From: Actinomadura rudentiformis
Lineage (GTDB): Bacteria > Actinomycetota > Actinomycetes > Streptosporangiales > Streptosporangiaceae
Length of the DNA stretch: 64,000 nucleotides
Direction: 5' to 3'
NCBI RefSeq assembly: GCF_008923185.1
Contig: NZ_WBMT01000006.1
Span: 310,001-374,000 of the forward strand
Made by a program: the position numbers and the translations under genes. Positions 49,557-58,740 of this stretch are shown in pieces (within the stretch, counting starts at the first letter, position 1; each line of letters starts with the position of its first letter). A model generated the notes under the pieces. That model was not told where the DNA came from, did no database searches, and saw nothing but the letters and a program-made list of their open reading frames with translations.

Positions 49557-51644
49557 TCAGCCCAGGTGGTAGAGCTGCGCGCCGTCGCCCGACGTGGACG
49601 AGGTCGAGCTGCCGTAGGTGGCCGGATCGACGAGGGTGCCGTTCTTCTTCACCCATGCGGTGACCTCGGTGCCGCCCCCGCCACCGGGCCCGCTGCGGCC
49701 CTCACCGTTGATGAGGATGTAGCGCAGCTTGCCTTCCTTCACGTACTCCTGCAGCTTGGCGACCGTCATCGCCGGATCGCTGCCGGAGAAGCCGCCCATC
49801 GCGATGACCGGCTCGCCCGTCTGGAGGATCAGCGACGCCGCCTGCTGCGCGCTGCCGACAGCGACCAGCCACTGCGCGCTCCCGCGGTGCTGCTCCAGGT
49901 AGGAGACCAGTTTCGAGTCGACCTGGCCGCGCATGCCGCCTCTGAAACCGCCGCCGTCCGGCCTTTGACCGTTGGACGCCTGACCGTTCGGCGCCTGAAC
50001 GCCACTGGGCGCCTGGCCCGACCTCAGGCCGGGTGGCATCCCGCCGGGCATTCCATCCGGGCCACCGCGCATGCCGCCCGGTCCGCCGAAGCCAGATCCG
50101 CTGCTCGGGCCGGCCAGCGGGTTGGTGCCGTTCGCGGGCTCGGACGCCGCCGACACGGCGTACGCACCCGGCCCGGCCAGCCCCGCGACGAGCGCGACCA
50201 CAAGCGCGGCCATGGCCGTCCTGCTCTTTGTGGCTGGACGACGCACCCGCCCGGCCACGAGGAGCAGAACGGCCGCCACGGTGAACCCCACGACGACCCA
50301 GCGCAGCCACGGGTTCCAGTCCGGAGTGCGGTTGAGCAACACGAAGGACCACGCACCCGTGACGGCGACCCCGGCCGGCAGGGCAAAAGCCCAGGCCGCC
50401 GAACGCTTGCCGGCCTCGTACAGCAGGACCACGCCCGCACCGGTCAGCGCGGCGATGGCGGGCGCCATCGCGGTCGAGTAGTAGGGGTGGAAGGTGCCCT
50501 CGGCCAGGCTGAACACCAGGTAGTGCACGGCCAGCCAGCCGCCCCAGATCAGCAGGCTCGCCCGCGCCAGATCGGCACGCGGCCGCCTCCACACCAGGAT
50601 CAGGCCCGCCACCAGCGCGATCGCGGCGAACGGCAGCAGCCATGAGATCTGACCGCCCAGGATGTCGTTGAACAGACGCCCGACTCCGGACTCGCCGCCG
50701 AAGTTCGCGCCCCCTCCCCCGCCTCCGCCCCCGCCTCCGCCGCCGCCGCGACCGCCGTCGCCCTGGCCGAAGATCCGGCCGAGGCCGTTGTATCCGATGA
50801 CCAGGTCCCACACCGTGTTGTCGGTGCTGCCGCCGACGTACGGGCGCTTCGACGCGGGGATCAGGTCGATGACGAGCATCCACCAGAAGCTGGACGCCGC
50901 GAGCACGACACCGGCGCCGACGAGGTGCGCGATCCGTCGCGGCAGGCCGGACTTCGCCGCGATCAGATAGGCGAGCGCCAGCGCGGGCACGACGAGGTAG
51001 GCCTGGAGCATCTTGGTGTTGAAGCCGCAGCCGACGAAGAACGCCGAGGCCAGCAGCCAGCGCACCCGGCCCGACTCGATGGAACGCTGGACCGCCCAGG
51101 CCGCCAGGACGAGGAACAGCACCAGCAGTGTGTCGGGGTTGTTGTCCCGGTTGATCGCCACGGTGATGGGCGTCAGCGTGAGGACGGCCGCCGCGACCAG
51201 CCCGGCCTTGTAGCCGAATGCGCGCCGGACGGTGGTGTAGAGCATGGCGACCGCCGCGACCCCCATCAGCACCTCGGGGAACAGCAGGCTGAACGTGGAG
51301 AACCCGAAGACCCGCCCGAACAGCGCCTGCGCCCACAACGCCATCGGGGGCTTGTCGACGGTGATGAAGTTGCCGGTGTCCAGCGAGCCGTAGAAGAACG
51401 CGCTCCAGCTCTGAGTGCCGCTCTTCACAGCCGCGGAATAGTAGGAGTTGGCGTGGCCGCTCGCCGACATCCCCCACGCGTACAGCACGCCCGCGACCAG
51501 CAGGACTCCCCACAGCGCGGGCCGGACCCAGGCCGGATCCTCAGGCCGCCCCAGGAACAGCCGGACGCCCCGGCTCCTCCTCGGCACCTCGGCGGGCGGC
51601 GCCTCCGCCACCTGCGGCGTGGCGATCGTTCGGAAGGTGGTCAT
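49557..51644 (-). CDS. glycosyltransferase family 39 protein (YkcB-like), paralogue
   Basis: 695 residues from ATG 51644, overlapping the GT2 gene's end by 4 nt. Same layout as the neighbour: AVKSGTQSWSAFFYGS and TVDKPPMALWAQAL after helix 1, about eleven helices, a Gly-rich linker and a C-terminal GEPVIAMGGFSGSDPAMT domain. A run of 13 glycines near residues 295-310 (50701-50755, a GCC/TCC-rich simple sequence) lies in an extracytoplasmic loop and is absent from the paralogue. Tandem duplication followed by divergence is likely. Confidence 0.9.
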   Translation of the reverse strand: MTTFRTIATPQVAEAPPAEVPRRSRGVRLFLGRPEDPAWVRPALWGVLLVAGVLYAWGMSASGHANSYYSAAVKSGTQSWSAFFYGSLDTGNFITVDKPPMALWAQALFGRVFGFSTFSLLFPEVLMGVAAVAMLYTTVRRAFGYKAGLVAAAVLTLTPITVAINRDNNPDTLLVLFLVLAAWAVQRSIESGRVRWLLASAFFVGCGFNTKMLQAYLVVPALALAYLIAAKSGLPRRIAHLVGAGVVLAASSFWWMLVIDLIPASKRPYVGGSTDNTVWDLVIGYNGLGRIFGQGDGGRGGGGGGGGGGGGGANFGGESGVGRLFNDILGGQISWLLPFAAIALVAGLILVWRRPRADLARASLLIWGGWLAVHYLVFSLAEGTFHPYYSTAMAPAIAALTGAGVVLLYEAGKRSAAWAFALPAGVAVTGAWSFVLLNRTPDWNPWLRWVVVGFTVAAVLLLVAGRVRRPATKSRTAMAALVVALVAGLAGPGAYAVSAASEPANGTNPLAGPSSGSGFGGPGGMRGGPDGMPGGMPPGLRSGQAPSGVQAPNGQASNGQRPDGGGFRGGMRGQVDSKLVSYLEQHRGSAQWLVAVGSAQQAASLILQTGEPVIAMGGFSGSDPAMTVAKLQEYVKEGKLRYILINGEGRSGPGGGGGTEVTAWVKKNGTLVDPATYGSSTSSTSGDGAQLYHLG

Positions 51645-52972
51645 CGGTTCTGGCCCCCGGTCATGTTCGGCTGCGTGGTGTTGGGCTGTGTGAAGTCGGC
51701 TTGCATGGAGTTCGGCTGAACGTGGTGGGCCTGCCGGGTCTGCCGTGCCTCCACCCGGCGGGGATGGAAGACCCAGGCACGCATAAGAAGGAAGCGGACC
51801 AGCGTGGCGACGCCGTTGGCGCAAATCAGCGCGGCGAGTTCGACGACCCGCGAGGAGCCGGGCGCGACGGCGTGGAGCAGCGCGAGGCCACCGGTGCTGA
51901 GGGTGAGGCCGAGCAGGAACGCCACGCCGCCCTCGATCTGCTGCCGGAAGGCGCCCTGCGTGCCGGTGACCCCGAAGGTGAACCGGCGGTTGGCGGCGGT
52001 GTTCCCGATCGCGGTGATCACAAGGGACAGCGCGTTGGCGGCGAACGGCCCGGTGACCGTGCGCAGCAGCACGTACAGCAGCAGCTGCGCGAGCGTGCTG
52101 ATGACGCCGACGATGGCGAAGCTCGGCAGCTGCCGGGCCATGCCGTTCGGCAGCTTCGGCCGCTGCCGGCCGCCGACGGGCGCGCGGAACGCGCCGGTCA
52201 GCATTCGCCGCCCGACCCGGGCCATGCCCTTCAGGTCGTCCAGCGCGGTGTGCAGGACGTCGACGCGGCTGTCGGGGTCGTCGACCCAGTCGACCGGCAC
52301 CTCGTGGATGCGCAGCCCGTTGCGCTCGGCGAGCAGCAGCAGCTCGGTGTCGAAGAACCATTCCTCGTCCTCGACCGAGGGCAGCAGCGCCTGCACGATC
52401 TCGGTCCGCGCGGCCTTGAAGCCGCACTGCGCGTCGGAGAAGCGCGCCGCGAGCGTGGTGCGCAGCAGCAGGTTGTAGCAGCGGGAGATGATCTCACGCT
52501 TGGGCCCGCGCACCACCGCCGAGCCGCGCGACAGCCTGCTGCCGATCGCCAGGTCGCTGTGGCCGGAGATCAGCGGCGCGACCAGCGGCAGGAACGCGTT
52601 CAGGTCGGTGGACAGGTCCACGTCCATGTACGCGACCACGTCGGCGTCGCTGCCGCTCCACACATGGCGCAGCGCGCGGCCGCGGCCCTTGCGGTCCAGT
52701 CGCACCGCCCGCACCCGCGGGAGTTCGGCCATCAGTTCCTCGGCGACGTGCCAGGTCGAGTCGGTGCTGGCGTTGTCGGCGATCGTGACGCGGAACGGGT
52801 AGGGGAACGTCTCGGTCAGGTAGGCGTACAGCCGCCTGACGCTGGCTTCGAGGACGTGCTCCTCGTTGTGGACGGGCACGACGACCTCCACCAGGCGCTG
52901 CCGTCCGCCGTTGTCCGGGCGGCCGGGTTGCGTCGCGGCGGGAGGTGCCGTGTCGGTGACCAGTTGGCTCAT
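51641..52972 (-). CDS. GT2 glycosyltransferase fused to GtrA domain (YkcC-like)
   Basis: 443 residues. Residues about 25-260 are a GT2 dolichyl-phosphate-sugar synthase-like domain: VVVPVHNEEHVLEASV, ADNASTDSTW, the metal-binding YMDVDLSTD and CGFKAARTEI. Residues about 275-410 are a GtrA-type four-helix membrane domain (FAIVGVISTLAQLLLYVLLR, NRRFTFG). It probably makes or flips the polyprenyl-phosphate sugar used by the two GT39 enzymes downstream. The tail holds degenerate QPN-rich repeats. Confidence 0.92.
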   Translation of the reverse strand: MSQLVTDTAPPAATQPGRPDNGGRQRLVEVVVPVHNEEHVLEASVRRLYAYLTETFPYPFRVTIADNASTDSTWHVAEELMAELPRVRAVRLDRKGRGRALRHVWSGSDADVVAYMDVDLSTDLNAFLPLVAPLISGHSDLAIGSRLSRGSAVVRGPKREIISRCYNLLLRTTLAARFSDAQCGFKAARTEIVQALLPSVEDEEWFFDTELLLLAERNGLRIHEVPVDWVDDPDSRVDVLHTALDDLKGMARVGRRMLTGAFRAPVGGRQRPKLPNGMARQLPSFAIVGVISTLAQLLLYVLLRTVTGPFAANALSLVITAIGNTAANRRFTFGVTGTQGAFRQQIEGGVAFLLGLTLSTGGLALLHAVAPGSSRVVELAALICANGVATLVRFLLMRAWVFHPRRVEARQTRQAHHVQPNSMQADFTQPNTTQPNMTGGQNR

Positions 52973-53053
52973 GGGACAACCGTCGCCAGCCGGTGTGGGA
53001 GTGGCCTGAGCCGATCATTAAGCGCGGATGAGAAAGCCCCAGAGGGGAGAGCG

Positions 53054-54496
53054 TCAGGCGGTCGGCGCCACGGCGCCGGGGAGGCGGACGCGCGCGAGGG
53101 TCCCGCCGCCGTCGGCGGGGTCGAGCCGCACCTCTCCCCCGCTCTCGTGCACGATCCGCGAGACGATCGACAACCCGAGCCCGGAGCCGGGCAGGCTGCG
53201 CGCCGATGTCGAACGCCAGAACCGCTCGAAGACGTGCGGCAGGTCCTCCGGGTCGATGCCGGGGCCGTGGTCGCGCACCGTCAGCTCGCCGTCGGCCAGC
53301 CGCACCTCGACGGTGCCGTCCGGCGGGCTGAACTTCACCGCGTTGTCGAGCAGGTTGACCACGGCGCGCTCCAGCGAGCCGGAATCGCCGTGCACGTACC
53401 ACGGCTTGGTCTCGGCCTGGATGTGCAGGCCCGGGCCGCGCAGCCGCGCACGCTCCACCGCGCGCTCGACGACCTCGTGCAGGCCGACCTCCTCCTGGAC
53501 CGGCTCCTCCTGCTCGGGCCGCGCCAGTTCGAGCAGGTCACCGACGAGGCTGGAGAGCTCCTGCATCTGCGCCTTGACGCTCACCAGCATCCGGTGCCGG
53601 GTCTCGGGCGGCAGCGGCCTGCCGGTGTCCTCCGACCGCATCAGCAGGTCGATGTTGGTGCGCAGGCTGGTCAGCGGGGTGCGCAGCTCGTGCCCGGCGT
53701 CGGCGATCAGCTGCTGCTGCCGTTCGCGTGAGGCGGCCAGCGCCGCCGTCATCGTGTTGAACGAACGGCTCAGCCGCGCGATCTCATCGACGCCCTCCGC
53801 CGGGATCGTGGTGTCCAGGTCCTCGGTCCGCGCGATGTGCTCGACCACGTCGGTCAGTTCGTCCACCGGCCGCAGCGAGGCCCGCGCGATCACCAGGCCG
53901 GCGGCCGCCGAGACCAGGACGCCCAGCGCCGAGACGGCGATGAGGAGCCACGCGAGCGTGCTGAGCGGTCCTTCGACCTCGTCGAGAGGAAGGGCGTAGG
54001 ACACCGCGGCCCGCGTGCCGTCGTCCGCCTCGAACTGCACGGTGTAGACGCGCACGCTGACCTGCTCGCCGTACTTGTCGATGCCCGTGCAGTCGTGCAG
54101 CGAGTCACGCCGCTGTCCCTTCGCCACCTCGACGTCCGCGTCGGTCACCGCGAGCGAACCGGCATAGGGCACCGCGCAGGGGCGGCCGTCGGCGGTCACC
54201 AACTGCAGGATCTGGTACGGCCCGGGCGGAGGAGGTTTGCTCCCCTGGTTGGTCGCCGTCGGCTGGCAGTTTTGCAGGTCGGAGGTGAGCTGCTGGGTGA
54301 AGCGCCAGAAGCGCGGTGGCGCCTCGCCCGGGGGACTCGGCGGGCCCGCGGCGCTCTTGAGCCGCCGGTCGAGTTCGGCGTAGAGCTGGCCGCGCACCAG
54401 GAACCAGCTGGTGATCGCGCACGCCGCGACCGCCAGCGCCACGGCCGTGGCCGTCAGCAGCGCCAGGCGGGCGCGGAGCGTGAGGCGTTTCGTCAC
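53054..54496 (-). CDS. sensor histidine kinase
   Basis: 480 residues. Helix 1 at about 10-32, an extracellular domain of about 140 residues with three cysteines (LQNCQPTA, GRPCAVPY, HDCTGIDKY), helix 2 near 185-205, HAMP, HisKA with AGHELRTPLTSLRTN, and HATPase (LLDNAVKFSPPDG, DHGPGIDPED, SGLGLSIVSR). The three extracellular cysteines suggest redox or disulfide-linked sensing. Encoded 4 bp after its response regulator and upstream of the glycosyltransferase genes. Confidence 0.94.
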   Translation of the reverse strand: MTKRLTLRARLALLTATAVALAVAACAITSWFLVRGQLYAELDRRLKSAAGPPSPPGEAPPRFWRFTQQLTSDLQNCQPTATNQGSKPPPPGPYQILQLVTADGRPCAVPYAGSLAVTDADVEVAKGQRRDSLHDCTGIDKYGEQVSVRVYTVQFEADDGTRAAVSYALPLDEVEGPLSTLAWLLIAVSALGVLVSAAAGLVIARASLRPVDELTDVVEHIARTEDLDTTIPAEGVDEIARLSRSFNTMTAALAASRERQQQLIADAGHELRTPLTSLRTNIDLLMRSEDTGRPLPPETRHRMLVSVKAQMQELSSLVGDLLELARPEQEEPVQEEVGLHEVVERAVERARLRGPGLHIQAETKPWYVHGDSGSLERAVVNLLDNAVKFSPPDGTVEVRLADGELTVRDHGPGIDPEDLPHVFERFWRSTSARSLPGSGLGLSIVSRIVHESGGEVRLDPADGGGTLARVRLPGAVAPTA

Positions 54497-54500
54497 GTGA

Positions 54501-55226
54501 TCACGCCGCGGAGCGCAGCACGTAGCCGACGCCGCGGACGGTGTGCACGAGCCGCGGCAGCTCGTCGACCTCGGTCTTGCGGCGCAGGTACATCACGTAC
54601 ACGTCGAGGGAGTTGGAGGCGGGCTCGAAGTCGAAGCCCCACACCGTCTCCAGGATCTGCTCGCGCGTGAGGACCTGGCGCGGGTGCAGCAGGAACATCT
54701 CCAGCAGCATGTACTCGGTGCGGGTGAGTTCCAGCGGCTTGCCGGCCCGGGTGACCTCCCGGGTGAGGGTGTCCATCCGCAGGTCGTCGAAGGTGAGGAT
54801 CTCCTCGGCCGGCCCGCCTCCGGCCGGCGCCGCCATCGCGCTGCGCCGCAGCAGGGCGCGGATCCGCGCCAGCAGCTCGTCCAGCTCGAACGGCTTGACC
54901 AGGTAGTCGTCGGCGCCGGCGTCCAGGCCGGTCACGCGGTCGCCGACCATGTCCCGGGCGGTCAGCATGAGCACCGGCATCGTCGCCCCCTGGGCGCGCA
55001 TGCGGCGGCACGCGGTCAGGCCGTCCATCCGGGGCATCAGCACGTCCAGCACGACGAGATCGGGCTCGTCCCGGGAGACCCGGTCGAGCGCCATCGCCCC
55101 GTCGGCGGCCTCGGTCACCGCGTAGCCCTCGAACTCAAGGCTCCTGACCAACGACTCCCGTACGGCGGGTTCGTCGTCCACGATCAAGATGCGGGCCGGT
55201 GCCGCCCCTTGCGTTCCAGGCTCCAT
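54501..55226 (-). CDS. OmpR-type response regulator
   Basis: 241 residues from ATG 55226. Receiver with [10 protein letters not shown], phospho-Asp in [13 protein letters not shown] and Lys in [11 protein letters not shown]; winged-helix output from about 140 ([31 protein letters not shown]). Partner of the kinase downstream. Probably controls the GT2/GT39 cell-envelope genes on the same strand, by gene order. Confidence 0.94.
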   Translation of the reverse strand: MEPGTQGAAPARILIVDDEPAVRESLVRSLEFEGYAVTEAADGAMALDRVSRDEPDLVVLDVLMPRMDGLTACRRMRAQGATMPVLMLTARDMVGDRVTGLDAGADDYLVKPFELDELLARIRALLRRSAMAAPAGGGPAEEILTFDDLRMDTLTREVTRAGKPLELTRTEYMLLEMFLLHPRQVLTREQILETVWGFDFEPASNSLDVYVMYLRRKTEVDELPRLVHTVRGVGYVLRSAA

Positions 55227-55311
55227 GCACCCACCGTATCCAGCGGATACCGCGGCTCGGCACGCCCCGGCCCGTTTCTCATCGATCTCTCACGAAGTTC
55301 TGAGCGGCCGC

Positions 55312-56799
55312 TTACGAGGCGCGATCGGTGCGATCGGTGCGAGAGGCACGGTCCGTGCCGATCGTGGTGCGGACGACGGCCGTGGTGGCGTCGCCGGCGG
55401 CGCCGGCGACGACAGTTATGATCGCCGCGGGCAGCGCAGGGGCGGTTTCCAGCCGGTTGCGGCGGGACCCCATCCGGTACCGCGAGGCGTTCTGGAGCGT
55501 GCTGACCGCGATCTTCGGCATCGCGCGCGGCGCCGTCCGGGTCGTGGCCCGCACGGCGATGCCGGTGGCCGAGCTCACCGCGCCGCTCGTGGCGGGATTG
55601 TCGGCCACCAGGGTCGCGGTGGCGCGGGCAGCGCGGGCGACCAGGTCGGTGACCGAGACGCCGCCGGGCTCGCGCTGGGCCGGGGCGGGCTGAGTCGCCG
55701 TCAGCCACGTCGTCTTCATGACGTCGACGACCACGTCCTTGGCGACATCGCGCATCAGGTCGCGCAGCGCGTCCTTCATCGCCAGCTTGAGGGCCTCGCG
55801 CATCAGCTCGGCCATCACCCTCTGGATGGCGTAGACGGTGGCACGGTGGGCCGCCTGCGTGAGCAGCCCACGGGCCGTGCGGGCCACGGCGCTGCCCGCG
55901 GCGGCGGCCACCAGGCCGGAGGCCGAGCGGGCGGCCTCGCTGCGGGCCGCCTGGCGGGCGACGTCGGTCGCGATCTCGGCGGCGACCGACGTCACCGGGG
56001 TGAGCTCGGCCAGCGCCACGGCCTCCTGGGCGCGGCTGCGGACTCCACGGCCCAGATCGCGGGCGGCCTCACGTGCCGCCTGCTGGACGACGGTCACGAC
56101 GATGTCGCGGCCCACGTCCAGCGCGACCTCGACCGCGACGTCGGCCACCGCGTCCAGCGCCGTGTCGACCACGGCCTTGGTGGCGGCCTGCACGATCGGG
56201 GCGGAGACGGTGCGGTCGACCATGTCCAGGGCGGTGGCGGTGGCCGCGCGGGCGAAGGGATTGCGCGCGGCGAGCCTGGCCGCGGCGATCGCCATCGGAT
56301 GCTGGGCGGCCTGGCCGGCGAGCGTGAGGGCGCTGGTGGTGACCTCCAGGGCGGCGCCGGTGACGGCGTTGGACTCGGCCGCGGCGCGGGCCTCGGCCAC
56401 CGCCTTCTCGGCCGCCGCGCTCGCCACCTTGACCGCGGCGTCCCGAGCGGCCTGCTCAACGAGATCCATCACGGGGGTGCCGGACACCTGCTCCACGATC
56501 TGGACGGCGGCCCGGGCGGCCGCCTCGCGCGCCGCCTGCCGTACCGGCTCGCTGATCGTCGCCGCCGCCCGCGCGGCGCCGGCCGCGGCAGGGGTGAGGG
56601 CGTTCCAGATGTCCTCGATCCGGTCGGCGGCGGCCTGATCGAGCTTGGCCAGCTGTGCCCTGTCCGTCTGGTCGAGCTTCGCCGGCTCGGCCCTGTCGGT
56701 GCCGCCCGCGGAAGGGAGGCCCGCCGCGGCTTCGCCGCGTTGCCTGGACCGTTCCCCGGGCGCCTGAGCGCCTTCTTCGACCCTGTCGTCCACCACCAT
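55312..56799 (-). CDS. Ala-rich amphipathic helical protein, unrecognised
   Basis: 495 residues that I cannot place in a family. After an acidic N-terminus (about 60 residues) nearly the whole chain is Ala/Val/Arg/Asp-rich and strongly helix-forming, in repeating phrases such as AAREAAARAAVQIVEQ, DAAVKVASAAAEKAVAEA and VADVAVEVALDVGRDI. There is no signal peptide. The pattern resembles apolipoprotein- or phasin-like coats that wrap lipid or polymer surfaces. It lies alone between the two-component system and the rsgA leader. The C-terminal part has one short hydrophobic stretch (LPAAIITVVAGAAG). Confidence 0.7.
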   Translation of the reverse strand: MVVDDRVEEGAQAPGERSRQRGEAAAGLPSAGGTDRAEPAKLDQTDRAQLAKLDQAAADRIEDIWNALTPAAAGAARAAATISEPVRQAAREAAARAAVQIVEQVSGTPVMDLVEQAARDAAVKVASAAAEKAVAEARAAAESNAVTGAALEVTTSALTLAGQAAQHPMAIAAARLAARNPFARAATATALDMVDRTVSAPIVQAATKAVVDTALDAVADVAVEVALDVGRDIVVTVVQQAAREAARDLGRGVRSRAQEAVALAELTPVTSVAAEIATDVARQAARSEAARSASGLVAAAAGSAVARTARGLLTQAAHRATVYAIQRVMAELMREALKLAMKDALRDLMRDVAKDVVVDVMKTTWLTATQPAPAQREPGGVSVTDLVARAARATATLVADNPATSGAVSSATGIAVRATTRTAPRAMPKIAVSTLQNASRYRMGSRRNRLETAPALPAAIITVVAGAAGDATTAVVRTTIGTDRASRTDRTDRAS

Positions 56800-56936
56800 G
56801 CCCCTGTCCCGGTGAGGTTTCCGCCCTCATTCACCATAACCGCCCAAGGGGACCACAACGAGATATGTCGTGGTTGCTACCGTCCGCACGAGCGGAACAT
56901 GTATATTTGTCGGCGAACTCTAGGGAGGTGAGGTGT

Positions 56937-57005
56937 ATGGCCGTCGCGGTGATGGCTGCTGCGTGCAGCACTCCGGCCCACCTCATGTCCCGGGCCCTCG
57001 GCTGA
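56937..57005 (+). CDS. putative 22-residue leader peptide upstream of rsgA
   Basis: ATG 56937 follows GGGAGGTGAGG with ideal spacing and opens 22 codons (beginning MAVAVMAAAC, ending SRALG), closing at TGA 57003-57005. Upstream AT-rich sequence (ATGTATATTTGTCGG) could be its promoter. The rsgA gene starts 84 bp later with a small hairpin between. The arrangement fits a translated leader used for attenuation, or a small protein; no homologue recalled with certainty. Confidence 0.55.
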   Translation: MAVAVMAAACSTPAHLMSRALG

Positions 57006-57041
57006 CCCCGTCTTTTTTGACACTGTCCTTCTTGACGATCT

Positions 57042-57057
57042 GCCGGCCTTCGCCGGC
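57042..57057 (+). promoter_or_regulatory. hairpin between leader peptide and rsgA
   Basis: GCCGGC-CTTC-GCCGGC, a 6-bp stem with a tetraloop, followed directly by the self-complementary GGGGCCCC. A run of six T lies between the leader stop and the hairpin (57013-57018). Possible attenuator or ribosome-access element for rsgA. Confidence 0.4.
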
Positions 57058-57089
57058 GCCGGGGCCCCTTCACGCAAGGGTTCAATCCG

Positions 57090-58166
57090 TTGTCTTCATC
57101 TGCGTTTCCGCAGGCTCTCACTGCCTATGGCTGGGATGAGAGCCTGGAGCAAGAATTCTCCGCTCATCGCGAGGCAGGGCTGATCCCTGCCCGCATCGCC
57201 GCCGTGGACCGCGGGCAGTGCGACGTCATCACCGAGCACGGCCTCATGCGCGCCGACACCACGCCGGTCGCCTCACCCGACGACCCCGTCCAGGGTCCCT
57301 GCACCGGAGACTGGGCGGCACTGCGGACCGGGGAACACCCCGCCGTGGCCGCCCTGCTCCCCCGGCGGACGGCCATCGTCCGTTCGTCCGCCTCGCAGCA
57401 GTCACACGGCCAGGTCCTGGCCGCCAACGTCGACACCATCGCGATCGCGGTCTCCCTCGCCGCGCGCCTGGCCCTCGGCCGCGTCGAGCGGCTGCTGGCC
57501 CTGGCGTGGGAGAGCGGGGCCCGGCCGGTGATCGTCCTCACCAAGGCCGACCGGAGCGACAACCCGGCCGCCGCCGAGGCCGAGGTCGCCACCGCCGCGC
57601 CCGGCGTCGACATCGTCACGGTCAGCGCCACGACCGGCGACGGCGTGGACGTCGCCGCCGCCGTGCTCACCGGCACCGTGGTGCTGATCGGCCCGTCCGG
57701 CGCGGGCAAGTCCACCCTCGGCAACGCCCTGCTGGGCGCCGAACTCCTCGCCACCGGCGCGGTCCGGGACCAGGACGGGAAGGGCCGCCACACGACGGTC
57801 CGCCGGGAACTGCTCCCGCTGCCGCATGGCGGCGTGCTCATCGACACCCCCGGGCTTCGCGGGGTCGGTCTGTTCGATGCCGAGGAGGGACTGCAGCAGA
57901 CCTTCGCCGAGATCGAGGAGCTCGCGGCGGAGTGCCGCTTCGCCGATTGCGCCCACGAGACCGAGCCGGGCTGCGCGGTGGTGGCCGCCATCGAGGACGG
58001 CACCCTGCAGCAACGACGCCTCGACAGTTACCGGAAACTGCTCCGGGAGAACGATTGGGCCGCCTCGCGCAACGACGCCCGGCTGCGTGCCGAGCGCGAG
58101 AACAACCGCAAGGCCATCACCAAGTGGCAACGCCAGCACTACAAGGTCCACGGCCGGGACCGGTGA
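57090..58166 (+). CDS. rsgA: ribosome small subunit-dependent GTPase A
   Basis: 358 residues from TTG 57090. N-terminal OB-fold, then a circularly permuted GTPase: the G4 motif LTKAD precedes G1 GPSGAGKSTLGNALLG and G3 DTPGLRG. The C-terminal zinc knuckle shows Cys/His in ECRFADCAHETEPGC. RsgA releases late assembly factors during 30S maturation. The weak TTG start and the upstream leader peptide suggest controlled translation. The GNAT gene follows after 9 bp. Confidence 0.94.
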   Translation: MSSSAFPQALTAYGWDESLEQEFSAHREAGLIPARIAAVDRGQCDVITEHGLMRADTTPVASPDDPVQGPCTGDWAALRTGEHPAVAALLPRRTAIVRSSASQQSHGQVLAANVDTIAIAVSLAARLALGRVERLLALAWESGARPVIVLTKADRSDNPAAAEAEVATAAPGVDIVTVSATTGDGVDVAAAVLTGTVVLIGPSGAGKSTLGNALLGAELLATGAVRDQDGKGRHTTVRRELLPLPHGGVLIDTPGLRGVGLFDAEEGLQQTFAEIEELAAECRFADCAHETEPGCAVVAAIEDGTLQQRRLDSYRKLLRENDWAASRNDARLRAERENNRKAITKWQRQHYKVHGRDR

Positions 58167-58175
58167 GGGGAAGCC

Positions 58176-58682
58176 ATGACCGACTGGAAGACCAGGCCCG
58201 AGACCGATCAGGATGTGCCGGCCGTACGCCGCGTCGTCGAGGCGGCTTTTCCCACCTTGGAGGAGGCCGACCTCGTGGACGCCCTCCGCAAGGACGCGGC
58301 ATGGCTGCCCGACCTGTCGTGGGTGGCGCAGTCGCCGGACGGCCAGGTGGCCGGCTACGCGCTGCTCACCCGGTGCAAGGTCGGCGACGAGGACGCCCTG
58401 GCGCTCGCGCCGGTCGCCGTTCTGCCGGAGTACCAGCGTCAGGGCGCGGGCGGCGCGGCCGTCCGGGCCGTGCTGGAGGCCGCTCGCGAGCGGGGTGAAC
58501 GGCTCGTCGTCGTGCTCGGGCATCCCGGGTACTACCCGAAGTTCGGCTTCGGGCGGGCGTCGGCGATGGGCATCCGGACCTCGTTCGAGGTACCGGATGA
58601 GGCGCTGATGGCACTCGTCCTCGGCGGGTCCGGCCCGGTGCCCGCCGGGACGATCCGTTACGCGGCGCCGTTCGGAGTCTGA
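58176..58682 (+). CDS. GNAT family N-acetyltransferase (YhbS-like)
   Basis: 168 residues from ATG 58176. GNAT core: VRRVVEAAFPT, 'LAPVAVLPEYQRQGAGGAAV' with the Q/R-x-x-G-x-G acetyl-CoA loop, and VVVLGHPGYYPKFGFGRAS, the YhbS-type C-terminal segment. Cytosolic; substrate unknown. Probably co-transcribed with rsgA. Confidence 0.92.
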   Translation: MTDWKTRPETDQDVPAVRRVVEAAFPTLEEADLVDALRKDAAWLPDLSWVAQSPDGQVAGYALLTRCKVGDEDALALAPVAVLPEYQRQGAGGAAVRAVLEAARERGERLVVVLGHPGYYPKFGFGRASAMGIRTSFEVPDEALMALVLGGSGPVPAGTIRYAAPFGV

Positions 58683-58693
58683 GTCGCAACGGT

Positions 58694-58720
58694 GGCCGGC
58701 GGGGTGCCTCCCCGCCGGCC
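58694..58720. terminator. strong hairpin between GNAT and ABC genes
   Basis: An 11-bp perfect GC stem (GGCCGGCGGGG at 58694-58704 with its complement at 58710-58720) and a 5-nt loop. The stem extends further past one bulged region (GGTG/CACC). It sits between the convergent GNAT and ABC permease genes and can stop both transcripts. Confidence 0.8.
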
Positions 58721-58740
58721 ATCACCGTTCACCCGCCTCT

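Noticed and set aside
51701..53731. 676-codon open frame on the plus strand
   Set aside because: Antisense of the GT2-GtrA and kinase genes; no motifs.
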